From Liolophura sinensis (taxonomy: Eukaryota > Mollusca > Polyplacophora > Chitonida > Chitonidae), in contig NC_088307.1 of NCBI RefSeq assembly GCF_032854445.1, positions 11,050,017 to 11,114,016 on the forward strand: DNA of 64,000 bases, written 5' to 3'. Every line of letters begins with the position of its first letter. The first letter of the stretch is position 1. Under the pieces are notes generated by a model. The model saw nothing but the letters and a program-made list of their open reading frames with translations. It had not been told where the DNA came from and did not search any database. Both the position numbers and the translations under genes were made by a program. Shown here piece by piece: positions 23,101 to 35,100 of this stretch.

Positions 23101-26100
23101 CACTAAAAATGTATGTACACATATCAAATGACCCCTCGTCTACATACGACTGAAAAACCTTCATACATACATTACATACACACGCACACACACACACACA
23201 CACCGCATTAATGTATTAGAGGCCCGCCCGTTTTCGTCATCGAAAATTTTTTTATTAGTTTCTTCCATATCACGCTATGTATACATATTGATTTAGCTTG
23301 AAAACCCGATCCCGCACCTAACTCATCACATCGTGGTGTGGTCATTTTCGGGCGTTTAAAGTGCGTGAAAAAAGGGAGAGTGCGTTAGAGGGCCAGTGCG
23401 GCGCAATGACCCTCTCACCAATGCATGCCTTGTCATTTGAAGTTCAGTTCATACTGGCTTCCTCTCCGGCCGTATGTCAGAAGATTTGCCAGCTACCTGC
23501 AAATAATCATGGCATTCCCCTGGGCTCTGCCCGCTTTTTTCTCACCATAGTACTGGCCGCATTTGTGAAATATTCATGTATAAATAATTTAATGAGCGTG
23601 AATATACTTTTTACATGAATTTTTATCATGTTCGATGAATTTTATTACCTGAAATATTTATTTTAGGGGATGTGCAAGGTAAATCAGTAAATCAAAATCT
23701 GGTTTTCTGAATAATATACATTATTGTATATCCCATCCATTTCAAAATGCTTTGATTTGCCTCACCGTGTGGTAAAGCAACTCAAAGGGACGTCACGACA
23801 ATGTCGAAATTCCGCATTGCCTTTCTACATGGAAATGTTTCCATTGAGCTCTGTCCGGTTTCCTCCCACTGTGAATCCTTTCTTAAAAGTTCTGTAAGTC
23901 CAAAGTCGTGTAAAGCAGTTGCTGAACTGAATTAAGCTCGTGACTGCTAGCCACAAGGCACGTGTTCAATCTTACTCAGGCATGAGAAAGCCTTTTAGTT
24001 CCAATGGATGAGACGATCTGCATAGGCATCGAATCCTGTGCAGACTTCCAAAACAACATGGGTTTATTTTTTTTCATTTAGCAGCTATTCAATTGATATG
24101 AAATCCTGAAGCCTTACTGAGAAATATTTCACTCATACTACATAGGCTAGGATTATGGAACGAAACAGGGCAGAGCCCTGCAAAAACTCTCAACCATGTG
24201 CAGTTTGCTGTTAGTACGAGACAGGATGTTTGTATGACGTGAACTCAGGATGACAGCATTGATGAGAGGCCCCTGGGTTACTGTGCTACTCTGACCACTT
24301 GGCTGCGCTTGAATATCCCTGTGTTGTTTTCAGTCTTTAAGTGTCGTTTTAGAATTTTGAGGAAATTTGAAATCAACAAGTAATGCCTCCGTCACAGTTT
24401 CCTCGTCAATGTTTACAGAAACCGGGAGAGCAAATTACATGTATATATACACAGCAGAGTCACGGAATGCGTTTGGCATATAAAGTTACCTCCCTTTGGT
24501 AAAATTCAGCATGGAAAAAAAGTCCCCAGGATCCACTATCCAATAATATAGGACTACGTTCGCCTTAAACTACAAATTACCGCATACGAGGGCGAACGTA
24601 CCGTACTGTTGGACAGTGTGCTTTTTACAGACGTTCGAGCCATAGCAATTTAAATATATTCATTTTTCGGCAGATGGGCGGGGATGGGGGTGGGTGGAGG
24701 CTAGTTTTGCGGTAACATCACTCTAGCACAACAGGGGGACACAGCAATAGCTAATGACTCATTTTCTCATGGCAAGAGCTGATGTACAAGAGTTTTATCA
24801 TACCTTGGCGGTAACATCTTTATTCTCATATGACACAGGACGATCGGTGACCTGCTATGTCTTCAGCTCTACGGAAATGTCAAGGTTTGTGTAATATCTT
24901 GTATAAGCGCGTACAGGGCCACAACAGTTTATGTAGAAATGTGGCCACAGGCCCCCATTAGTTTTCCATAAGAGACAATGTTAACGTTTAGCGCTGTAGC
25001 TCAGTCCCAAACATTCCGTGACCAATACGCTCTGGCGCATACTTGGCCCAGCCTGTGAGAAAGAGGCCATATAAATCTTGACATAGGTTGACCGTCAAAA
25101 TCTGGATCTTTCCATGCCGGCAGAAATTGAAATTTTATTTAGGACCTTTGAACTATTATTTTAAGTTCTTGAAGAACCTGTCAACAGTACTGTCGCCACT
25201 GCATGAGCTCTTACGTAAAAACGTAAAGTGGCATTGGAGTAATAGACAGGAGGACGCTTTCCTTAGGTCAAAAGGATTGTTACAGGCTTCAGATGTGTTA
25301 GTCCACTTCGACCCAAGCAAACCCTTGGTGTTAGATTACGCTACAGCAGAGAAAGCGTATTCCCAGCTGGAGAAAGAGGCCTTAGCCTTTCATCAATTTG
25401 AAAAAGTTTCATCAATTTCTTTATGGGAGACATTTTACCACAATGAGTGACCACAAACCATTACTTGGACTGTTGGAAGAAACCAAGGGAACACCAGCCA
25501 TGACAGCAGCACGTATTCAGCGCTGGGCATTAACATTGCCAGCCTGCGAATATGAGCTGGTCTACAGATCTGGTAAATCAAATGCAAATGCAGACGCTTT
25601 AAGTTGTTTGCCACTTTCTGATTCATCGGGTGGTGAAAATCCACAAATTCCAGGGGAAAAGATTTTACGCATGGAGCATTTGGACATGCATGGACCTGTA
25701 AACCCAAAACAGATCAAGCCAAGGACTCAGCGAGGCCCAGTGTTGTCCAGAGTAATAAAATTTGTTCTCCAGGGTTGGCCAGATAAATGCCAGGAAGCAA
25801 ACCTGCAATCGTTTTTTTTATAAGACGGACTGAACTCAATGTACACAATGGTTGTCTTCTATGGGGAGCACGTGTCATTGTACCTCTACAGGGACGTGAA
25901 CAGGTGATACAGGAACTTCATCTAACTCATCCAGGGATTTCTCGTATAAAAAAACCTTGCTAGAAGCTATGTATGGTGGCCTAAGATGGACAATGAACTT
26001 GAAAACAAAGTACGCAGTTGTGCAGAGTGTCAGCTACATCAACGTACACCACAGGAAGCATCATTACACCCATGAGAAAGCCCAGGTCGATCTTGGTCGA

Positions 26101-29100
26101 GAATTCACATCGATTATGCAGGACCATACATGGCGAAAATGTTTCTCTTAGCAATAGATTCCTATACAAAGTGGCTGGAAATCTTCCCAGCTAATGGCTC
26201 GACTAGTTGTTCCACCATTGAGAAACTAAAACAATGTTTTGCCACCCACAGTCTACCGGATCAGATTGTATCGGATAACGGAAAAAGCTTCACCAGTAAA
26301 TAATTCAAGGAATTCACAAGACAAAGTAAAATTAACCACATCTTGACTTCTCCCTATCACCCAGCATTAAATGGGCCGGTAGAGTTCTTTAAAGGTGGTT
26401 CCATTCAGGGCAAACTGAATCAGTAACTTTTTCAGTATAGAATCACACCACAGGCCACAACCGGCTTGTCACCTGCTGAAATGTTGATGAATCGTAGACG
26501 CAAATCCCGACTGGACGTATTGCACCCAGATATCCAAGGACACATTGACAAGATGCAACAACAGCAGAAGACATACCATGATCGACATGCGAAAAGTCGC
26601 ACTATACTGGAGAACGACAGGGTCTATGTTCGCAATTGTGGCAGAGAAGAGAAATGGATACCAGCAATTGCGCGGGAAAAGACAGGATCTTTGTCTTACC
26701 ATGTTCAAACACCATGCGGACGAATCTGTCGTCGACACCAGGACCAGACTCCACTTCGCACTGATATCAGCGATAACAATGCTGTAGCCGTGCAGCAACG
26801 GCCATTCCCGGAGAATGTTCCAGATGTTATTGTGGAGAAATCGTTTCCTACATCCGTGACATCATCAGACATTGACATTAACTGCGGTAGTTCTCTTTGT
26901 AATAGTCATGTGGAGACTAATAATGTTCCAGAGACTACGCCAGTCTCTGAACCAGCGCAACCTACCTTCCAGAGGTAGACTAACCAAGGAGTGAAGCGTT
27001 ATCCTTCACGTCTTAGAGAATCACCCTCTTACTTGAAAGACTACATGTATGTTCAGTGACTCTTCATTGTAGATGTTTAACTTTTCCTTTCGGTAATTGT
27101 TCATGACAAAGAATTACTTTATGTTACACCGATACAAATGGTTCTACTGAGACTGAGAGTGATTAACTTTGTGTCGTGATATTCCAAGTACTAGCATTAC
27201 TGATGAATATGCATATTATTTCCACATTAACCGTTACCATTAGTAATGATTTATTTTTTCCGTGTTAACATTTCGACTTAACAGTAATTCTTAACTGAAG
27301 GTGGATGAATCTAATATCTTGTATCAGCGCGCACAGCGCCACAACAGTTTATGTGCACGACACTTGATCGCTGTTCACTGTTAATACAAACCTTATTGTG
27401 TCTTTTACATACGAAGCCTTGTGGGACTTTATTACAGTTTGCCATGCCAAACGCGATTACTTCTTCGATCTCGATTTTCATGCTGCTTTCCGTGGGCGGC
27501 GCCATGTTGAACAACTTAATTTTCCTTAGCTATAACACAAGTAAATAGTTCTTTTTTATTTTGGATGTTTTTGATTAATTCAGATACAAGCTGGTGCATG
27601 AGTTTTATACAACTGACACAGATTTAGACTCAAGGATTCTAAAAATATTTATTAAATATCTGATACTACTCCATCAGCAATTATTCTCAAATCTGAGGGG
27701 AAATCACTACACTGAAGGCGGCCATCTATATATGAGCCTTGTCTCGGTACCGTTGGATCACGTAGAAAGGTGTGATATCACACCAAGCACAGGACAGTCA
27801 GGTTGCACTATTAAACTGATCTCATTAGACCACATTTGTAGCTATATAACAAAAGAAGTTCGTTCGAGATCAGTTGCTTCCCACCAATGTTGAGTGCTTT
27901 ATGCAAGTGAAAACTGGTATGATGTGGTAAAATGTGTCAGTGTTAGTGCATATCGGTTCCTTCCAGCTATAAAACCTAATGTCGTAGTATAAGTGAAAAC
28001 ATCCGGAGTCAATCGTTAATAATCATTCAAACAAATGAGCCTGTAATAAGCAATTCCTAATTTCCCCTCCTTTACAGGACGGATGTCTACAATCTAACAT
28101 CAAAGGACGCCGAGGACCTTGGTCCAGTATGTAAAGTCAGGCTTCATTTGACAAACAGTGGTTCTGATTTGTGGGCAATGAGGCATGTAAGTTTCTTTTA
28201 TATTATATACGATCAAAAACGGCGGCTATCATTTTCAGTGATCCAGGAGCCTCTCACCAATAGTGTCACTGTGAGTCCAACTGATGCCAGCTGGCTTCTT
28301 CTCCGATCGTATGTGAGAAGGTCTAACATCAACTTACGGATGGTCGACGAATTCCCACGGGCTCTGTCCGGTTTCCTCCCATCGTAATGGGGGCTGCCGT
28401 AGTCTTAGTGAAATGTTCTTGAACAAGGCGTAAAACACCAGTCAAATAAACAAATCAATAAATAAACGATCGGATTTATTTATTTCATTATGGATGGTTT
28501 AACACCGTTTCCAAGAATGACTCTTACACATGTCTGTGACGGGGTACTGATTAGCCCATTGTCAAAATGTACATAGGCTGGTTGAATGCAGTTTGGATTT
28601 GGAGAGAATGTTTACTTCTGTCTAATTATATAAAATATAGTGCTTCATGCAGATCTTTGGGTCACTTCCTGAAAAATGTGTCAATGGTTTGCTTTTTTGT
28701 ACATATTGTATGATTTTAAGCAAGAGCTTGAACATTAAACATTTTCTTTCACAATCAGTGAAGTTGCTGATTCAGTAACTAGAAACAACAAGTATTCATC
28801 GTACGAACAACGAGTGACAACAGATAGACATATACATTTTTTTTCAAGAACGGCTATCTGGCCTCTTTAGTAGACATGTCACATGCTTTCTTTAAAACAC
28901 TAATGTTTTGGAGAAAACGTTGGAAATGATTTACTGAAAATGTCAATGTAATAAAAAGGATACCTGCTTGTGTTTAAGAAAAAAGCATATGTGTGAATAG
29001 TCGTATACATGTAACACGTTTATGGACAACACGTCTGCGTTCAAATAAAACACCAATACCTTTGAACATTAAAGCGTGTGTTTTTAGAGAGGAAGCTGTG

Positions 29101-32100
29101 TATCAATGCTGACTTCCTCTTCTGCCGGTATCCTTCCACCATACCGCTATAGCCGCATTAGTGTACAAGGTCGCTTTCATCGCGCCTTGAAGTGGCGTTA
29201 TTGAGGTGGTGTTATTGAGGTGGTGTTGTTGAGGTAGCGTCGCGACGTTGAATCCGCGCTATATAGCACGTGTGGTGAATAGGTAAGTGAGCCAAGTTGG
29301 CTGGCAGATTATCAACCAATGGGTCCATCGCGCCAAAATGGACCAATGATCGACGTTTGTATATTCCGGCACGAATTCCTTTGGTGTTCGCCTTGTTGAA
29401 AAGTCCGAGTGGTCGGCTGGTAGACTTTGATGTTGGGTTGTTGCACGCCAAAGCGGGTCAATGAGTGTATTGGATTTTCCCGTTCAGATTTCGTTGACGA
29501 CGCGTCGCATCCTCTAATAAACGGCGGGCGAGACGAACCAATGAACGACCAGTGAGCAAAACGTCGGCTTTTAATGTTGGGCTGAACAGCTCCGTCGCGC
29601 CAAAATTGACAAATGGGCGACGGGTAGACCAAGAAACAAAAGTTTAAGGAACTGGCGCCAGCTTTTTATGGCATTGCTCTAGCCGTTATCAGACGACAGC
29701 TATCTCAACACTCTGATGTCTCCGATACAGCTCCATGTTCATGCACTTAAAGAAATGGCGGTCCTACCAAAGACGGTATCATTCTCCACTACTAAACCAA
29801 CTGGCAAAACTTGCGAACCATGCCAGACATCCCCGCTCTGGTGGTAAACGGTGAAGCGGACGACGCCGAGGCCACCGACGATAAAGTAGAGGCGGAGCCC
29901 ATGACATTCAGTTAGGCGGAATCGGCCTCTCTCGAGTCAGAGCTGGACATACCCTGACCGAATTGCTGTGGAATTCTTACGAAGTTTCTGTCTAGCCTTA
30001 CATCCTACATCAGCAGCGCAAAGCGTGTGTCCTCAACAAATTCCTTATCCCCCCCCCCCCCCCACTCCCCACTCCCGAGAGCTGGCGATCATCATCGTGG
30101 ACCGAGCTCGTACCCACTACCTGAAAGAGAGGAGTGTGCTATAATATTATGCGCCAGGCCTGCAAGTTCCACTATCTTCGGGGGCGGTAAAGGTAGTGAA
30201 GGACCAACTGTATCAATTAATGAACGAGACGCCTATCAAGAAGGCCAATCCTCATTTCATCCGGCTGTACGTGGAGCGTCTGGCAGCCAACGAGTACGTG
30301 ATTTCCACACTCTCAACCCGCTGTTCCCCACCCGATTAGCAGTGACGTGCTCTCTACAGTTTTCTTTCGTGTGTGTGTGTGTTTTACAGGGCGTTTCGGA
30401 TTGTGCGATGCGCGAGGATGGTGAACTGTCGGAATGTCTGTGTCGGTGTACCACTACCATTACCCATAGCCATTACGTACGGTGACTCTTCTACCCATGT
30501 GTTTTACACGGAAGTTACCACGGTGCTAGTTCTGAAGTCAAACCGTTGTCAAGGCTTCCATATCCGTATTTCGTTAACCACTACCACCTTGAGTCATTTC
30601 TGATGATAATAATGATGAACCTATAAGTAAACACACACACACAAAGGGGCATGACACTGGGCTTTCCATGCTGCATGTGTTCTGATGCAGTTCTTGTATT
30701 ATTTCGTTCACTTTTGAGTTCACATGCAACAAAACAAATGTCGCGATGCATAAAACTATGTCTTTTTCCAGCCTCAATAACCTACGCATCATGCACAGGT
30801 GGAAAGAATGGGTGTCGTCACCGACCTTGGAGGGTCCGTAGTATGTCAAGGACCCCTGACCATTCAGCAGTATTACTTAGACATTGTTTTCCCTACGTTG
30901 ATGTACGACGAGATAACTCCATGGACGTTTCGTTTCACATGACTGTACGCAGGTTTATACCAATAGGTGATTTCCATTCACAGTACAGTGATGCGTTTGT
31001 TATGTTTTTTTCTGATGTCACGCAGCCGGGAGGGGACGAGACCGCCTCCCAGCCCCTAGGGTACAAATCCTAAAAAAATACGCTGTCTACGGTAGGCCAA
31101 CTCACTCTCGTCCGCACATTTCGCCAGACCACACCTATATATACCCTCGCACATACGCACGGACGACACCATGCCTAGCACCGGCAGCCAGCCACCTCTA
31201 CACCAGCGACAGGGGAGGTGGGTTCAGAACACTCTCAAGAGCACTCCACTTCTACCTCGCAAGGCATGGTGGCATCACATACTGTACCTCACCCTCACAC
31301 CTATGACACGACCTAACCCAGATTCTCGGACGATGGATGCGCCTTAGGGGCGCCCGTTTACCTGCATATCGTCAGCGGGCCGACGTGATGTGCAAGTCTG
31401 TCTTTGTGAAATGGCTGGTGGAGTACGCTCAAGCCCCTATCCACTCACCACAGCAACGCGTCGTCGCCTGCTGCGGGGAGTGGCAGCCTTTGTACGCCAC
31501 GCTACCGGAAGTTCGATTTGAAGAAGGCGTGCCCAGCCCGTCAGTATTCGACTCGTGGGAGCCGACGTTAGTCGTTGTAGAGAGTTTGATGGTTGAAGTG
31601 GACGATAGCGTGATGAAGCTCTTTACCAAAGGCAGGTACCATAGAAATATCAGCGCCGAGTACATTGTGCAAAACATATTCAACAACACCAAAGGTCACA
31701 GCACCATCGGTCTGAAAGCGCACCACTTGATCTGAAACGTCGCGTTTCAGTTTACCACGAGCGCCAAACAGATGGCTCCTGGAGAGACGTAGTCCGTGCG
31801 CGAGGCGTTTGAGGATGACACAGCCAAACCTCACGGGTACTTTGTAGTCGACTTCAAGCAGGCCACACCGATCCTCTGCGACTATGGTGTAGCAATACAC
31901 CATACGGTTTCGGTAACAACTAGGGCTCGGTTTTAGTCAGCTCTTTAATTTCTGTTACAGCTGGATAATGGGGCCGGCGGATCTGATACACGTTGCTGCC
32001 AGGAGCACGCCTACGCCGTACGTGTACACGGACATTCTCGAGCCACGTGTGGTGGGTGACAGGCTCGCGCCACTGCTGCAGCTGGTGAAAAAGGAAGAAA

Positions 32101-35100
32101 GGCCAGCACATTTCCAGCACCTTCCAACACTTGGAATACATCCCCGTGCGGCGCAAGCAATAATCGACATTAGAAATCAATATTAGGGATGACACGGGCC
32201 AACCGGTGCCATTCCATCGCGGTAAAGTGGTGTTGAAACTTCATTTTTGACAACGGCGCGCTTTTGCTAAGCAGACTAGCAGAGGTGGATTACCAGCGTT
32301 TCGGAGTGCAGGCGTACAGCGAGGTCACATGTTCCCGGTCAGTCTCGCCAGAATAGCGCAAGCCTTGGTGAAGTCTGCCTTGCGGGCGCTAGGAAAGACG
32401 TGAGTTGTGGTACATCGGTGAAGCGCACCTAGAAATCACACGTTCTCAAAAGTGGCGGACAGTTGTTGGTCAAAGCCGCTCTTATAGCTAAGGAAATGGC
32501 GGGGTCGAGTGTATACAATGCAAAATATATAATAATAATTAGGCCTATATATAATATAAAATATAAAATCACCCCCGCTTCACCGGACGAAGACGCATGA
32601 CATTGGAATTTCTCATCACCAACGGGGACGTTGATACTTACTTGGCGAAAATCGGCAAAAGCGATGGAGAGGCGTTGGAGGCCGACAAGAACGTAGGTCC
32701 GACCAACCTGTAGTTCGCTGTGACAACAGGTCGACGTCTCCCTGAACGATAAACTCCTCACTCTTCCATCAACATGTACCCGTTCCGCGCCTACCTGGAG
32801 ACATTCTTGTTTTACGGTAAGTCACCGCTCACTCCCCAGTAACTTGCGCGCCTTCGCCATGCAACAGATTTTCACATGTATGTATAGGTCTTGGTTTGTC
32901 ACGATTTTGCCGTACCCGGAATTTCCCTACAACTTTATCGTTTCATCGATAAGTGCCTTGGAAGCGTCAATGTCCCCTTTGTCGCTGTGTTTAGTTCGCT
33001 CGTGCCAGTACTCCATCACTTGGTAGACATGGGTCACTACCAATCCGTGAGTAAGGTTCATTGCAGTAACAAGGTGGCCGGCAGAATTTTCATGCCGAAC
33101 ATACTCCCGATCAGCATTCTCCTCGAAGTAGTATGAGTGCCAGTTCGGCCACTTTTCGGCCAGATGAGTCGCTGTGTGGGAGGGTACGAATTTCTCCCCC
33201 AGCCTCATGTAGTAACCCGAAGGCATGGTTGAGGCTAGGCAAGCCAAATACAAAGCGTTGGCGTCAAACACGACGTTTCGCTGACAGAGCGGATAGAGCT
33301 GCTCTGTCGTGTCACGCCCCGTAACGATGGCAAATGATGGTTGGCACACCAACGATCTTTTTCTTCAGTTAATCGTGCATGTCTTTGTCTTTCTCGCTGT
33401 TGAGAGTGAACACAGAGCGCAGAAACAAAAGTAAAACAAGTAGCGGATGGTGATTCCTGGGATACTCATGCTATCTTTGCACATGTCGACGTGCATGGTT
33501 TGGTAGAAAGCTACCTGCTTCCTGCCTCCTCGATGAAGGGTGTCACGTTTAGGTTGTTCTATCACCGCAGCAAATCTTTTACGTTGCGCATGCCGTTTTC
33601 GACCACGTCTTTTACGGGGTCTTGTACGCAGCCAGTTCGTGGGTGAGATCGTTGTTTAACGCGTGGGGGAGTGGAAATGCATCTGCCTCCAGTCGAGCGA
33701 GGGAGTCTACGTCACTATACCAAAACTTGCCTTTGTTGACATCGCAATCGTAGGTTTTAACACACTTGTGGTAACTGTAATTAAAGGCCAAGTAATTCCA
33801 AATATCCAGAAACTTCAGCTGCGCCTTGTTGAGGGACATGTGATTGTTGTTGCGCCTGATAACACACTGCAAATCACCGGATTTGACCAGGTGTGGGTAA
33901 AGCTATACTTTGATCAAGTTCAGATCATACTTCCCGAGGAATGAAAGCTGGCTGATATTGGCCACGTATTCGTCCCGCACCCACCGAGTATAAAACTGTT
34001 TGGTATCGCTGGGATCGATGTGCTCTTTGTTAGCTGGACCAGAATGTAGGAGTAATGCTGTGTGAGATAGGCGTTACAGACCTCGCTCATCGTACTGAGG
34101 TCAGCCATCATCCGTTCGACGAGGATGTGGCATCACCAGTAGAGACGAAGCACACGGGCTGGTCGTGGCTAGGTACGTTCTAGTTCACGCTAACCCTAAT
34201 GGTGGGACGTCCATTCCATTGAGCCGTTAGTCCCTTTGTCCAAAGTGGTCAGGTAAGCTTCGAAGTCATAACACGCTCGGTAAGGGGATATGCCGTCCTG
34301 GATTTTCCTCAGATAAGTACCCTGTCCGCCAACTATTCAAAAACAGTGGGTTTGTTGCGGAATACACCACCCATTTACTTGAGACTAACAGCATCGGTGC
34401 AGGTCCGATTGTGCAATCGCTGGCGCATCAAGCCAGGTCCTTGATATACCTGAAAAGACAATCGTGAAGGTTGAAATGCGTAGTAGGAGCTTAAACGAAT
34501 AAAAGTTTTTCATGGGGACGAGATATTACACTTGTGTTGGTACACTTATATGATCACCTCAACTAGCCTCTTGACAGTCTCCAGCGCACATGCTGGGAGG
34601 AAATGCCTGGGCTCCATCTCTACTGCGTCCAGAAAAGCTTGGTGGTAATGTCTGGCCTGGTTCTCGCAGTCTCTTGTTGGCCTTGCCCAGATGCACGGAA
34701 AAACACGAAAATAAATACACCTATAAGGTTCTCTTATGACTCGCTGTGACTAACACGTGCAGTCCCTAGTTATCCTCCATGTAGAGTGGTAACGTTAACC
34801 CGCCCGCAGCGATGAGCTGATCGTGAAGCTTGTGGATAATAAACAAAACGTAAAACGTTCAGGCAAGTGAGTGGGTCAGGGGTGAGGAGAAGGGTGAGGA
34901 GTGCACTCATGTCAGCTTGACTCCTCATGCGATAGTGAAGGTCGATTACTCGGGAGTTATTGGTGCTGGGGTAGGATATTACCTCAGGTGTAGTTTACGG
35001 CGAACGTTGTGGGCTGGTCATCGTTGGTAGCTTTCCGGCACTGTACATGGCTCCAAGATCGCTGAACCGGTAGTTGTTCAGGTCCTGCACTTGTCTTCCG

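Larger units (their letters stand above)
24890..27436 (+). mobile_element. Decayed Ty3/gypsy LTR retrotransposon
   Basis: Bounded by a 5-bp target duplication GTTTG (24885-24889 and 27437-27441). Begins TGTAATATCTTGTATAAGCG; a copy of the first 45 bp recurs at 27310 after a purine-rich tract, and the element ends ACA, so termini fit TG...CA. It lies in intron 2 of the PLAT-TSP1 gene, same strand. The left duplication arm has the uninterrupted site near 1526-1530. Gag, protease and most of reverse transcriptase are missing. Confidence 0.75.
19440..28930. repeat. Right arm of inverted segmental duplication
   Basis: Reverse complement of 1-11760 with interruptions. It contains a gypsy insertion (24890-27436) that is absent from the left arm. 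Arm ends are estimated by eye. Confidence 0.78.

Noticed and set aside
30027-30485. Open frame of 152 codons
   Set aside because: Runs through a C homopolymer and a GT tract inside the decayed element; no recognisable protein.
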